Shown in pieces: positions 38,342 through 50,027 of a DNA stretch of 64,000 bases. A program made the position numbers and the translations under genes. The stretch is taken from contig NZ_PGGO01000014.1 of assembly GCF_003010955.1 (NCBI RefSeq), positions 90,724-154,723 of the forward strand. The letters run 5' to 3'. The notes below the pieces were generated by a model, which worked only from the letters and a program-made list of their open reading frames with translations, had not been told where the DNA came from and did not search any database. Positions within the stretch are counted from its first letter, which is position 1. Each line of letters starts with the position of its first letter. This DNA is from Phyllobacterium brassicacearum (GTDB lineage: Bacteria > Pseudomonadota > Alphaproteobacteria > Rhizobiales > Rhizobiaceae).

Positions 38342-39505
38342 TCACGCGCCATAAACCTGCAGCAGGCTCTTCATTCGGCCAACCGCAAGCTCGGGCTTGT
38401 CCAGGACATTGGCCTGATCTGCCAGCCGGAAGATATCCGCATAGTGGTTGATGCCGCGGGCGGACTGCATGCCGGCCGGCATAATGAAGTGGCTCTGGTG
38501 GCCGTTGAGCCAGGCGAGGAAAACCACGCCGGCCTTATAGTATTGCGTCGGCGCTTCGAAGATCTTGCGCGACAGCGGCACCGTCGGCTCGATCACGTCG
38601 CGGAAAGCCTGAGTTTCGCCTTTGGCAAGGTGCGCCAAAGCCTTGGACGCCGACGGCGCGACTGCGTCGAAGATACCGAGCAGCGCATGGCTAAATCGGT
38701 GGCCGTCGCCTTCAATGAGTTCTGCATAGTTGAAGTCGTCACCTGTGAAACAGAGCACTCCGTCTGGCAATCGTTTGCGCAACTCAACTTCTCGTCGGTT
38801 GTCGAGCAGCGAGATCTTGATCCCTTCAACCTTGTCCCTGTTGTCGCCGATGACGGCGAGTACGGTTTCCAGTGCCTCCTCGAAAGACGTGGAGCCCCAG
38901 TAGCCGGCTAATTGCGGGTCGAACATGTCTCCGAGCCAATGCAGGACGACCTTCTGCCCGGTCTGGCGCAGGATCTCGCCATAGACCATACGGTAGTCGT
39001 CCGCAGTGCGGGCCACGCGGGCCAGAGCCCGGCTCGCCATCATGACAGCCCTTCCGCCCTCCGCCTCAACAAATCCGATCTGTGTCTCATAGGCATCGAT
39101 CACGTCCTGGAGGCTCCTGGCGTGCTCCGGCGCCAGCTGATCAGTACCGGCGCCGCAGGCAAGGTCCGCACCTTCAACAGTTCGCGCCTCGGCCAGCGAT
39201 CGCCGGATCAGTTCCTGGGCACCCGCCCAGTCGACCCCCATGCCGCGCTGCGCAGTATCCATTGCCTCGGCGATCTTGAAGCCGAGCGACCACAGGTGAT
39301 GACGAAACGCCATGGTCGCATCCCAATCGATGGCGGGAGCGCCCCATGGTTGCGTGTCGCGCAGCGGATCGGAGACCACATGCGCTGCGGCATAGGCAAT
39401 GCGATTGAAGACCGGAGGGCTTGATGGCTTATCGATGGGTTCGCCCACGAGCCTGTAATCGGTGGTTGTGGCGCTAGTGCTGGGCAATCTGAGGGTGAGG
39501 GTCAT
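38342..39505 (-). CDS. DUF993 family protein (dihydrodipicolinate-synthase-like TIM barrel)
   Basis: A 387-residue protein of the DUF993 family, an uncharacterised branch of the DHDPS/aldolase superfamily common in rhizobial sugar loci. Visible stretches include DWDATMAFRHHLWSLG, VVLHWLGDMFDPQLAGYWG, IKISLLDNRREVELRKRLP (candidate Schiff-base lysine in GIKIS) and CFTGDDFNYAELI. The start at 39505 (GGGAG 8 nt upstream) is preferred to 39520. Divergent from the LacI gene, with palindromic operators between. Probably an aldolase or dehydratase of a keto sugar; not proven. Confidence 0.85.
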   Translation of the reverse strand: MTLTLRLPSTSATTTDYRLVGEPIDKPSSPPVFNRIAYAAAHVVSDPLRDTQPWGAPAIDWDATMAFRHHLWSLGFKIAEAMDTAQRGMGVDWAGAQELIRRSLAEARTVEGADLACGAGTDQLAPEHARSLQDVIDAYETQIGFVEAEGGRAVMMASRALARVARTADDYRMVYGEILRQTGQKVVLHWLGDMFDPQLAGYWGSTSFEEALETVLAVIGDNRDKVEGIKISLLDNRREVELRKRLPDGVLCFTGDDFNYAELIEGDGHRFSHALLGIFDAVAPSASKALAHLAKGETQAFRDVIEPTVPLSRKIFEAPTQYYKAGVVFLAWLNGHQSHFIMPAGMQSARGINHYADIFRLADQANVLDKPELAVGRMKSLLQVYGA

Positions 39506-39540
39506 TCGTATCGCTCCCAATCGAATGATCGCTTATTAAT

Positions 39541-39554
39541 TTGGAACGTTCCAA
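39541..39554. promoter_or_regulatory. LacI-type operator TTGGAACGTTCCAA, copy 1
   Basis: Perfect 14-bp palindrome, central CG, 36 bp upstream of the DUF993 start. Identical to the copy at 39701. Confidence 0.8.
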
Positions 39555-39645
39555 AATACAAGAGAAAAGACAAAAATGGACGAGAATGGAACAAAAAATG
39601 CCAAAACTGGTAACAGAATTGCCGAAATCGGTTCAGGAAAATCAA

Positions 39646-39658
39646 TTGGAACGCCCAA
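39646..39658. promoter_or_regulatory. Degenerate third operator TTGGAACGCCCAA
   Basis: Matches the two perfect operators except for a one-base loss and one change in the right arm. It may be a weak auxiliary site or a relic. Confidence 0.35.
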
Positions 39659-39700
39659 TTTGACTGTGACTAATTGCATGGAAGAAAACGCTTGACTAAT

Positions 39701-39714
39701 TTGGAACGTTCCAA
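39701..39714. promoter_or_regulatory. LacI-type operator TTGGAACGTTCCAA, copy 2
   Basis: Perfect palindrome identical to copy 1, 160 bp away centre to centre and 31 bp before the regulator start. Position fits autoregulation and control of the downstream operon. Confidence 0.8.
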
Positions 39715-39744
39715 TTAAGTGGGTGGTGGGAGGAGATTTTCATC

Positions 39745-41780
<2,036 letters not shown>

Positions 41781-41795
41781 GAACAGAAATACAGT

Positions 41796-43397
41796 ATGAA
41801 CAAGCACATCACCCCTGAACAGGCCGCAAGGCTCATCCCCGATGAAGCCATCGTCTCGGTGTCTTCATCGAGCGGCCTTGGCTGTCCCGATCTGATGCTG
41901 AAGGCAATCGGCGCGCGTTTCGAAGCCACGGGCCATCCGCGCGATTTGACGACACTGCACCCGATTGCCGCCGGTGACATGAGTGGTATCAAAGGCGTCG
42001 ACTACATCGCCAGGAAGGGGCTCCTGAAGAAGATTATCGGCGGGTCCTATCCGTCCGGCCCTTCCACTGCTGAGCCGCCATTAATCTGGCAGATGATCGG
42101 CAATGATGAAGTCGCGGCCTACAACATTCCGTCGGGCATTCTCTTCGATATGCATCGCGAGGCTGCGGCCAAGCGCCCGGGCGTTTTCACCAAGGTCGGA
42201 CTCGATACTTTTGTCGACCCGGACCGGCAGGGCTGCGCCATGAATGCCTCCGCCGCAAAGGAACCGGTTGTTCGCAAGGTTGAATTCGAGGGTGAGGAGT
42301 GGCTTTTCTTCAAGCCGATCGTTCCGCATGTCGCCATTATTCGCGCCACGACCGCGGACGAGCGCGGCAATCTCACCTACGAGCATGAAGGCGCCTATCT
42401 CGGCGGCTTCGATCAGGCGCTGGCGGTGCGCAACAACGGCGGCATTGTCATTGCGCAGGTCAAGCGGATCACCAAGAGTGGCACGCTGAAGCCGCACGAT
42501 GTCCGCGTTCCGGGCATTCTCGTTGACTATGTCGTCGTCGACCCAGACCAGAAGCAGACCACGCAGACCGTCTATGATCCAGCTATATCCGGCGAAATTT
42601 TCCATCCACTGGAAGACTTCGCACTGCCCGATTTCAACATCCAGAAAGTCATCGCGCGCCGTGTCGCCATGGAACTCGAGGCCGGGAGCGCCGTCAATCT
42701 CGGCTTTGGCATTTCAGCCAACGTCCCGCGTATTCTCCTTGAAGAGGGTCTGCATGGCGCGGTCACCTGGGTGATCGAGCAGGGACCTGTCGGCGGTATC
42801 CCGCTCCTTGATTTCGCGTTCGGCTGTGCTTCCAACGCGGAAGCCTTTGTGCCGTCGCCGCACCAGTTCACCTATTTCCAGGGCGCCGGCTTCGATGCCT
42901 CCCTGTTGTCGTTCCTCGAGATCGACAAGTCTGGCTCCGTCAACGTGTCGAAGCTCAGCTTCCGTCCACATGTGACAGCTGGCGCTGGCGGTTTTGTCGA
43001 TATCACTGCAAGGGCGCGCAAGATTGTGTTCTCCGGCATGTTCAATGCCGGCGCGAAGGTGCATGTCGAGGATGGAAGGCTGGTGATCGAAAAGGAAGGC
43101 AAGCTGAAGAAGCTCGTCACGCAAGTCGAACACGTCACTTTCTCCGGCCGTCGCGCTGTCGAGCAAGGTCAGGACATCACCTATGTCACGGAACGTTGCG
43201 TCATGGTTCTGAAGCCGGAAGGCGTGGTCCTGACGGAAATCGCGCCTGGCGTCGATCTGCAGTCGCACATTCTCGATCAGTCAGACTTCCCGCTAGTCGT
43301 TGCCCGCGATCTCAAGCTGATGGACGCGCATCTGTTCGCGCCGGAACCCTTCGGCCTGAAGTTGCCGCAGAAACCGCAAAGGACGCTCCATGGCTGA
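41796..43397 (+). CDS. Acyl-CoA:acetate/propionate-type CoA-transferase
   Basis: Class I CoA-transferase of 533 residues with fused alpha and beta halves. The N-terminal half begins ITPEQAARLIPDEAIVSVSS and includes GGSYPSGPS. The beta half has INLGF-like VNLGFGISANVPRIL and the catalytic glutamate in VIEQGPVGGIPL. It would transfer CoA from acetyl- or succinyl-CoA to an organic acid. Fifteen bp after the reductase gene and overlapping the hydratase gene by 8 bp, so it likely activates an acid formed in this pathway. Acceptor unknown. Confidence 0.88.
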   Translation: MNKHITPEQAARLIPDEAIVSVSSSSGLGCPDLMLKAIGARFEATGHPRDLTTLHPIAAGDMSGIKGVDYIARKGLLKKIIGGSYPSGPSTAEPPLIWQMIGNDEVAAYNIPSGILFDMHREAAAKRPGVFTKVGLDTFVDPDRQGCAMNASAAKEPVVRKVEFEGEEWLFFKPIVPHVAIIRATTADERGNLTYEHEGAYLGGFDQALAVRNNGGIVIAQVKRITKSGTLKPHDVRVPGILVDYVVVDPDQKQTTQTVYDPAISGEIFHPLEDFALPDFNIQKVIARRVAMELEAGSAVNLGFGISANVPRILLEEGLHGAVTWVIEQGPVGGIPLLDFAFGCASNAEAFVPSPHQFTYFQGAGFDASLLSFLEIDKSGSVNVSKLSFRPHVTAGAGGFVDITARARKIVFSGMFNAGAKVHVEDGRLVIEKEGKLKKLVTQVEHVTFSGRRAVEQGQDITYVTERCVMVLKPEGVVLTEIAPGVDLQSHILDQSDFPLVVARDLKLMDAHLFAPEPFGLKLPQKPQRTLHG

Positions 43398-44169
43398 GCC
43401 CCGAATCGAAGTGACCTTCGCCGGCCCGGTCGCCACGATAACCGTGTCACGCCCGGAAAAACTGAATGCCTTTGACATCGACATGCTGAAGGATCTGAGT
43501 GCCGCGTGCGATACCGTCGAAGCCAACTTGGACGTGCGTGTCACGATCCTGACGGGCGCTGGCAAGGCCTTCTCGGCCGGCGGCGATATCAACGCATGGG
43601 CCGCCATGACACCGAATGAGTTTGGCCATGCCTGGGTACGCTTCGGCCACCGCGTGTTCGAGCGACTGGCAACGCTGCGAATGCCGCTGATCGCGGCGCT
43701 CAATGGTCATGCGTTGGGCGGCGGACTGGAACTGGCGGCGGCTGCGGATATTCGTATCGCGGAAACCCAGATCAGGCTTGGCCTGCCCGAAACCGGCCTC
43801 GGCATGGTTCCTGGCTGGTCCGGCACACAGCGACTTGTTCGGCGGTTCGGTGCTCAGGTCGTCCGCCGCATGGCACTCGGCGGTGAAATCTTCAGCGCGA
43901 CAGAAGGCCTTGGCCTTGGACTGATCGACCACGTGGTCGAAACCGGCGCTGCGGTTAATGCCGCGCAGACCCATGCGGAGCGGATCGCCAAGCGCGGTCC
44001 AGCAGCCGTCGAGGTGGCGAAGCTGATGATCGCAGTGGCCAACGGCGAAGACAACGGTACGGCAGTAGAGGCGCTTGGCTCGATACTCGTCGCAAAAACT
44101 GCGGACCTGAAAGAAGGTGTTTCGGCTTTTGCCGAAAAGCGTGAGCCCGTGTTCAAGGGAGAATGGTAA
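43390..44169 (+). CDS. Enoyl-CoA hydratase/isomerase family protein
   Basis: Crotonase-fold protein of 259 residues. The oxyanion-hole segments are visible: SAGGDINAWA after ILTGAGKAF, and LNGHALGGGLELAAAADIRI. LGLPETGLGMVPGWSGTQRL covers the region carrying the catalytic glutamates, and the ETG glutamate is present. The start overlaps the CoA-transferase end. It should hydrate or isomerise the CoA thioester made by the preceding enzyme. Confidence 0.88.
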   Translation: MAEPRIEVTFAGPVATITVSRPEKLNAFDIDMLKDLSAACDTVEANLDVRVTILTGAGKAFSAGGDINAWAAMTPNEFGHAWVRFGHRVFERLATLRMPLIAALNGHALGGGLELAAAADIRIAETQIRLGLPETGLGMVPGWSGTQRLVRRFGAQVVRRMALGGEIFSATEGLGLGLIDHVVETGAAVNAAQTHAERIAKRGPAAVEVAKLMIAVANGEDNGTAVEALGSILVAKTADLKEGVSAFAEKREPVFKGEW

Positions 44170-45677
44170 TGACGGTTCTTGTGCGCCCGAAGGCACTCGA
44201 TAATTTCAAGGTGCGCGAATTCCAGATGCTGATCGACGGCCGATGGAGCAATGGCGCCGAAGGCGGCATCATCGAGCGCAGGAGCCCGGGGCATGGCGTG
44301 GTGGTCTCGCGCTATCAGGCGGGAACCAAAGCCGATGCGGAGCGTGCAATCGCGGCGGCCCGAGACGCTTTCGACAACGGGCCCTGGTCGCGCATGACCG
44401 GCGCAGAGAGGTCCAACATCATCCTTAAGGCGGCGGACATCATCGCAGCACGCTCTGACGAACTTGCCTATCTCGATTGCATCGAATCCGGCAAACCAAT
44501 CAGTCAGGCGAAGGCTGAACTCGGTGGTGCTGTCGATATCTGGCGCTATGCCGCAGCGCTTGGACGCGACCTGCACGGCGAGAGCTACAACACGCTGGGC
44601 GACGGAACGCTGGGTGTTGTGTTGCGCGAGGCGATTGGTGTCGTCTCCATCATCACACCCTGGAATTTCCCTTTTCTTATCGTCAGCCAGAAGCTGCCCT
44701 TTGCGCTGGCTGCCGGCTGCACGACTGTTGTCAAGCCGTCTGAACTCACTTCCGGCTCCACATTATTGCTTGGCGAGATGCTGTTGGAAGCCGGCGTCCC
44801 GGCCGGTGTGGTGAATATAGTCGTCGGGACCGGCGCAGAAGTCGGCGCGCCAATGACGACCCATCGCGACGTCGACATGGTGTCGTTTACCGGCTCAACA
44901 CTTGTCGGCAAGCTGACCATGGCCAATGCCGCCCAAACGCTCAAAAAAGTGTCGCTCGAGCTCGGCGGCAAGAACCCGCAGATCGTATTCCCCGACGCAG
45001 AGCTGGATGACTTCATCGATGCTGCTGTTTTCGGCGCATACTTCAATGCCGGCGAATGCTGCAACGCCGGATCCCGCCTGATCGTTCACCGCGATATCGC
45101 CGACGAGGTCGTGGAGCGTATCGCAGCGCTCTCCGCCAAGGTGAAGGTTGGGGACCCGCTCGACCCGCAGACCAAGGTCGGGGCGATCATCACGCCGGAA
45201 CACCTTGCCAAGATCGACACCTATGTGCGCAACGCCGCGTCGGCCGGTGCCAATCTCAGCCATGGCGGGTCGCCACTGGACCTTGGCATGGGGCAATTCA
45301 TGTCGCCAACGATCCTTTCTTCGGTCCAGCCGGATATGGCCGTGGCGCGTGAAGAAGTATTCGGGCCTGTCCTGTCCGTGCTAACGTTCGAGACGCTGGA
45401 AGAAGCCATCAACATTGCAAATTCCATTGACTATGGCCTGTCCGCGGGCGTGTGGAGCCGTGATTTCGACACATGCCTGACAATCGGCCGGCGCGTGCGG
45501 GCGGGCACGATCTGGATGAACACATTCATGGATGGCGCATCGGAACTGCCATTCGGCGGGTACAAGCAATCCGGTCTCGGCAGAGAGCTCGGCAGGCACG
45601 CAGTGGAGGACTATACGGAGACCAAAACCTTGAACATGCACATAGGTAGGAGGAAAGTAGTATGGTCAGGGAATTAA
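44169..45677 (+). CDS. NAD(P)-dependent aldehyde dehydrogenase
   Basis: ALDH-superfamily enzyme of 502 residues. Motifs: TPWNFPFLIVSQKLPFALAA, FTGSTLVGK, LELGGKNPQIV (catalytic Glu), and FNAGECCNAGSRL with the catalytic Cys (second of two adjacent cysteines by alignment; usually GQxC). ATG 44169 has AGGGAG at 7 nt and overlaps the previous stop (TAATG). ATG 44163 is also in frame but too close to that site. It oxidises an aldehyde, possibly made by one of the GMC enzymes downstream. Substrate unknown. Confidence 0.88.
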   Translation: MTVLVRPKALDNFKVREFQMLIDGRWSNGAEGGIIERRSPGHGVVVSRYQAGTKADAERAIAAARDAFDNGPWSRMTGAERSNIILKAADIIAARSDELAYLDCIESGKPISQAKAELGGAVDIWRYAAALGRDLHGESYNTLGDGTLGVVLREAIGVVSIITPWNFPFLIVSQKLPFALAAGCTTVVKPSELTSGSTLLLGEMLLEAGVPAGVVNIVVGTGAEVGAPMTTHRDVDMVSFTGSTLVGKLTMANAAQTLKKVSLELGGKNPQIVFPDAELDDFIDAAVFGAYFNAGECCNAGSRLIVHRDIADEVVERIAALSAKVKVGDPLDPQTKVGAIITPEHLAKIDTYVRNAASAGANLSHGGSPLDLGMGQFMSPTILSSVQPDMAVAREEVFGPVLSVLTFETLEEAINIANSIDYGLSAGVWSRDFDTCLTIGRRVRAGTIWMNTFMDGASELPFGGYKQSGLGRELGRHAVEDYTETKTLNMHIGRRKVVWSGN

Positions 45678-45784
45678 ATCGATTGTAATAGCCGTTCGGC
45701 ATATTGTAGAAATGCCCCGGACCTGGGGAAACTTCGGTCGGGAAACTGTCAAATTTTATCTCTTTTTTCTCGTGGGAGGCTGAA

Positions 45785-47032
45785 ATGAAAAAGTGGATGA
45801 ATACGGTTGCTGCAGCAGCCATGCTGCTCGGTACGGCAACGATGGCCCGTGCGGCTGAAAACGTCGAGGTTCTGCATTGGTGGACATCCGGCGGTGAAGC
45901 AACGGCGCTTGAAGTGCTGAAGAAAGATTTGGAATCCAAGGGCATTTCCTGGTCAGATATGCCGGTTTCCGGCGGCGGCGGCACGGAAGCCATGACGGTT
46001 CTTCGCGCTCGTGTAACGGCTGGCAACCCGCCAACGGCCGTGCAGATGCTCGGTTTCGACATTCTCGATTGGGCAAAACAGGGTGCTCTCGGCAATCTCG
46101 ATGACATTGCAGCGAAGGAAGGTTGGGATGCTGTGATCCCGACTGCCCTGCAGGGCTTCTCCAAATATGATGGTCACTGGATCGCAGCACCCGTCAACGT
46201 ACATTCGACCAACTGGATCTGGATCAACAAGGCCGCCCTCGACAAGGCCGGTGGTAAGGAACCTGCAAACTGGGACGAGCTCATCGCCCTTCTCGACAAC
46301 TTTAAGGCCCAGGGTATCACTCCGATCGCCCATGGTGGACAGCCTTGGCAGGACGCGACGATCTTCGACGCCGTCGTTCTGTCCCTCGGCAACGACTTCT
46401 ACACGGCCGCTTTCATCGACCTCGACCCAAAGGCACTGGGCAGCGACAAGATGAAGGAAGCTTTCGATCGCATGACCAAGCTGCGAAGCTATGTGGACGA
46501 CAATTTCTCCGGTCGTGACTGGAATCTTGCCTCCGCGATGGTTATCGAAAACAAGGCAGGTCTCCAGTTCATGGGCGATTGGGCGAAGGGTGAATTCGTC
46601 AAGGCCAAGAAGGAGCCAGGCAAGGACTTCGTTTGCATGCGCTTCCCGGGCACCCAGGGTTCGGTCACCTTCAACTCCGACCAGTTCGCCATGTTCAAGG
46701 TTAGCGATGCACAGCGTGCACCACAGCTCGTCATGGCATCGGCCATTGAAAGCCCGACTTTCCAGTCAGCCTTCAACGTCGTGAAGGGTTCGGCCCCGGC
46801 ACGTACCGACGTTCCAGATACGGACTTCGATGCTTGTGGCAAGAAGGCCATCAAGGACCTGGCCGAAGCCAACAAGGCCGGCACGCTCTATGGATCCATG
46901 GCTCATGGCCACGCCAATCCGGCAGCCGTGAAGAACGCGATCTATGACGTTGTGACTCGCCAGTTCAACGGTGAGCTGAGCTCGGAAGACGCGGTCAAGG
47001 AACTCGTCTCCGCTGTGGATGCGGCGAAATAA
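45785..47032 (+). CDS. Sugar ABC importer substrate-binding protein (glucose/mannose type)
   Basis: Family 1 binding protein of 415 residues with a signal peptide (ends TMARAA). The mature start [20 protein letters not shown] and later [33 protein letters not shown] match the glucose/mannose-type GtsA-like group. GGGAGG is 7 nt before ATG 45785. A 107-bp gap separates it from the ALDH gene without an obvious terminator. It heads the importer subset of the island. Confidence 0.9.
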   Translation: MKKWMNTVAAAAMLLGTATMARAAENVEVLHWWTSGGEATALEVLKKDLESKGISWSDMPVSGGGGTEAMTVLRARVTAGNPPTAVQMLGFDILDWAKQGALGNLDDIAAKEGWDAVIPTALQGFSKYDGHWIAAPVNVHSTNWIWINKAALDKAGGKEPANWDELIALLDNFKAQGITPIAHGGQPWQDATIFDAVVLSLGNDFYTAAFIDLDPKALGSDKMKEAFDRMTKLRSYVDDNFSGRDWNLASAMVIENKAGLQFMGDWAKGEFVKAKKEPGKDFVCMRFPGTQGSVTFNSDQFAMFKVSDAQRAPQLVMASAIESPTFQSAFNVVKGSAPARTDVPDTDFDACGKKAIKDLAEANKAGTLYGSMAHGHANPAAVKNAIYDVVTRQFNGELSSEDAVKELVSAVDAAK

Positions 47033-47041
47033 CCTGACTTT

Positions 47042-47068
47042 CTGCCCGGGGCGTCACGCCCCGGGCAG
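47042..47068 (+). repeat. Intercistronic GC-rich hairpin after the binding-protein gene
   Basis: CTGCCCGGGGCG pairs perfectly with CGCCCCGGGCAG around a TCA loop, 9 bp after the stop and with no T-run. Such hairpins stabilise binding-protein mRNA or thin out read-through to the permeases. Confidence 0.7.
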
Positions 47069-47126
47069 GTTCCCGCGACAGTCCGCGGCAACGATAATAA
47101 TTCGAAATGAATCAAGGGGTGAGGCT

Positions 47127-48005
47127 ATGGATACCCGCAGCCGCATACAGGACCTGATACCCAAACTGGTATTGGGGCCGAGCTTTCTGATCGTCCTGAT
47201 CTTCGTCTACGGCTTTATCGCCTATACAGGCCTATTGTCGTTCACGGACAGTAAGATGCTGCCATCCTATGGCTTTGTCGGTTTGGAAAACTATCGCAAG
47301 CTCTGGGCTTTGCCCCACTGGTGGCGGGCCATAACCAACCTTGGAATTTTTGCCTCGCTCTACATCATCATTTGTACGGTAATCGGTCTTGGGCTCGCCA
47401 TTTTGCTTGACCAAAAGATTCGTATCGAAGGCTTTCTGCGTCCGATCTATCTCTACCCCATGGCGTTATCCTTCATTGTGACTGGTGTTGCCTGGAAGTG
47501 GTTTCTCGACCCAGGCATCGGGCTTGAAAACACAATGCATCAATGGGGTTGGGAGAGCTTCAGCTTCAACTGGATCAAGGATCGCAACATGGCCATCTAC
47601 ACGGTCGTGATCGCAGCGGTATGGCAGTCATCCGGCTTTGTCATGGCGATGTTCCTGGCGGGTTTGCGCGGTGTTGACAACGAGATCATCAAAGCGGCGC
47701 AAATCGACGGTGCCTCAACCGGCATGATTTATCGCCGCATTATCATTCCGCTGATGCGGCCGGTTTTCCTCTCCGCTTTCGTCGTGCTCGCGCATCTGGC
47801 CATCAAGGCATACGACCTTGTGATTGCATTGACGGGTGGCGGACCGGGGCAGGCCACGGAATTGCCGGCGACGTTCATGTATTCCTACACGTTCACTCGC
47901 AATTCCATGGGCATTGGCGCTTCGTCGGCGATCATCATGCTCATCATGATCTTCTCGATCATCATTCCATATCTCTATTCTGAAGTACGGGGAGACCGGA
48001 AATGA
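47127..48005 (+). CDS. Sugar ABC importer permease, MalF type
   Basis: Permease of 292 residues with six membrane segments. Coupling loop IKAAQIDGASTGMIYRRIIIP. ATG 47127 (MDTRSRIQDLIPKLVLGPSF) is chosen because the upstream in-frame extension runs through the hairpin. Stop overlaps the next gene (ATGA). Confidence 0.91.
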   Translation: MDTRSRIQDLIPKLVLGPSFLIVLIFVYGFIAYTGLLSFTDSKMLPSYGFVGLENYRKLWALPHWWRAITNLGIFASLYIIICTVIGLGLAILLDQKIRIEGFLRPIYLYPMALSFIVTGVAWKWFLDPGIGLENTMHQWGWESFSFNWIKDRNMAIYTVVIAAVWQSSGFVMAMFLAGLRGVDNEIIKAAQIDGASTGMIYRRIIIPLMRPVFLSAFVVLAHLAIKAYDLVIALTGGGPGQATELPATFMYSYTFTRNSMGIGASSAIIMLIMIFSIIIPYLYSEVRGDRK

Positions 48006-48883
48006 GCGCCCAGAGTCCAGAAAATGCCATCTCCAGCGGCAAGCTCACTCGTGCACTGATCTATACAGCGCTCCTGTTCTTCGCCTTCTACTATTTGCTG
48101 CCGCTTTATGTGATGGTCGTCAACTCTCTGAAGCCACTCGATGAAATCCGGCAGGGCGGCATGCTTTCCCCGCCGCGCGAATGGACGATCGAACCATGGC
48201 TCTCTGCCTGGTCTACAGCCCAGATCGGCGTACAGCCGACCGGCCTCAGGCCCTACTTCATCAACTCGATCATCATGGTGGTCCCGGCGGTTGCCATATC
48301 AACGATTGTCGGAGCTCTGAATGGGTATGTCCTGACCAAGTGGCGGTTCCCCGGCTCCAACCTGATGTTCGGCATGCTATTGCTCGGATGCTTCATCCCG
48401 TTTCAGATCGTGCTGATTCCGATGGCCCGAATGCTCGGATTGTTTGGCCTGGCAGGGACAATTCAGGGGCTGATTCTGGTCCACGTGATCTATGGCCTCG
48501 GATTCACTACCCTGTATTTCCGCAATTACTATGAAGCTTTTCCCACTGAACTAGTTCGTGCGGCTCAGATCGATGGCGCCAGCTTCTTCCAGATATTCAG
48601 ACGAATCCTCCTGCCATCATCGGGTCCAATCATCGTTGTATCCGTCATTTGGCAGTTTACCAACATCTGGAACGACTTCCTGTTCGGTGCGTCTTTCTCC
48701 GGTTTCAACAGCACGCCCATGACAGTTGCCTTGAACAATCTCGTCAACTCCTCGACGGGTGTGAAGGAATACAACGTGCATTTCGCCGGCGCGATCCTGG
48801 CGGCGTTGCCAACGCTCATCGTCTACATCGTTTCCGGACGCTATTTCGTCCGCGGCCTCATGTCCGGCGCCGTGAAGGGATAA
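48002..48883 (+). CDS. Sugar ABC importer permease, MalG type
   Basis: Permease of 293 residues. The first membrane segment is at about 17-38, and the coupling loop is VRAAQIDGASFFQIFRRILLP. Start overlaps the MalF-type stop; 4 bp separate it from the ATPase gene. Part of the same importer as the 45785 binding protein. Confidence 0.91.
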   Translation: MSAQSPENAISSGKLTRALIYTALLFFAFYYLLPLYVMVVNSLKPLDEIRQGGMLSPPREWTIEPWLSAWSTAQIGVQPTGLRPYFINSIIMVVPAVAISTIVGALNGYVLTKWRFPGSNLMFGMLLLGCFIPFQIVLIPMARMLGLFGLAGTIQGLILVHVIYGLGFTTLYFRNYYEAFPTELVRAAQIDGASFFQIFRRILLPSSGPIIVVSVIWQFTNIWNDFLFGASFSGFNSTPMTVALNNLVNSSTGVKEYNVHFAGAILAALPTLIVYIVSGRYFVRGLMSGAVKG

Positions 48884-48887
48884 ACCA

Positions 48888-50006
48888 ATGTCATTTCTCA
48901 AGATCAAAGACCTGCATAAATCCTACGGCAATGTGCCGATCCTTAAGGATATCAACATCGAGATTGACGAGGGCGGGTTCCTCGTTCTGGTCGGCCCGTC
49001 CGGTTGCGGCAAGTCCACTTTGCTCAACACGATTGCCGGACTGGAGCCGATTACATCGGGCGATATTTCGATCAAGGGGAAATCGATCAGCGGTCTGCAT
49101 CCATCCAAGCGCGACATCGCCATGGTGTTCCAGTCCTACGCGCTTTATCCGAACATGACTGTTGGCGGGAACATTGCCTTTGGCATGGAAATCCGCGGCG
49201 TGCCGAAGCCAGAACGCGACAAGGCGATCAAGCAGGTCGCCGATATGCTGCAGATCGGTCATTTGCTCGACCGCAAGCCGAGCCAGCTTTCGGGCGGTCA
49301 GCGCCAGCGTGTCGCCATGGGCCGGGCACTTGTGCGCAACCCGCAGGTGTTTCTGTTCGACGAACCGCTCTCCAATCTTGATGCCAAGCTACGCGTCGAC
49401 ATGCGCACGGAAATCAAGCGGCTGCACCAGCGCATGAAGACCACGATCGTCTATGTGACGCACGACCAGATCGAGGCGATGACGCTCGCCAGCAAGATCG
49501 CGGTTCTGAAGGACGGCGTGCTGCAACAGTTCGGCACCCCGGCGGAAATCTACAACAACCCGACCAATCTGTTCGTTGCTGATTTCATGGGGTCACCGGC
49601 AATGAATCTGCTCAAGGCCAAGATTGACGGCAGCGCATCGGATCTCCATGTCGTGCTCGATAGGCCCGATGCGGCGCCCCTGCGCCTGCCGATCAAGAAG
49701 ACCAATAACGCTCTCGTCGGATATGCCGGCAAGGATATCATTTTCGGTATTCGCCCAGAAGCGCTGACCGATCCGGATGGCGCGGACCGCAACGCGGGCG
49801 CGATCGTTGAAGGCGAATGCCTGATCGAGGTTGTTGAGCCAGCTGGCTCGGACACATTTGCGGTGACCAAGCTCGGCGGAAAGGAAGTTGTTGCCCGCTT
49901 GCGCGCGGATGCTTCGATCATCGCCGGGCAGAAGACGCAGCTTGCGTTCAATCTGGACAAAGCTGTGTTCTTCGATCCGCAATCGCAATTGCGTATCGGC
50001 GCCTGA
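48888..50006 (+). CDS. Sugar ABC importer ATPase, MalK/UgpC type
   Basis: ATPase of 372 residues with canonical motifs: [38 protein letters not shown] and VTHDQIEAM, then a TOBE domain with FGIRPEALTDPDG. Completes the importer begun at 45785. All motifs are intact, in contrast to the glycerol ATPases. Confidence 0.92.
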   Translation: MSFLKIKDLHKSYGNVPILKDINIEIDEGGFLVLVGPSGCGKSTLLNTIAGLEPITSGDISIKGKSISGLHPSKRDIAMVFQSYALYPNMTVGGNIAFGMEIRGVPKPERDKAIKQVADMLQIGHLLDRKPSQLSGGQRQRVAMGRALVRNPQVFLFDEPLSNLDAKLRVDMRTEIKRLHQRMKTTIVYVTHDQIEAMTLASKIAVLKDGVLQQFGTPAEIYNNPTNLFVADFMGSPAMNLLKAKIDGSASDLHVVLDRPDAAPLRLPIKKTNNALVGYAGKDIIFGIRPEALTDPDGADRNAGAIVEGECLIEVVEPAGSDTFAVTKLGGKEVVARLRADASIIAGQKTQLAFNLDKAVFFDPQSQLRIGA

Positions 50007-50027
50007 GACGCATCTCATGGACGGTCA

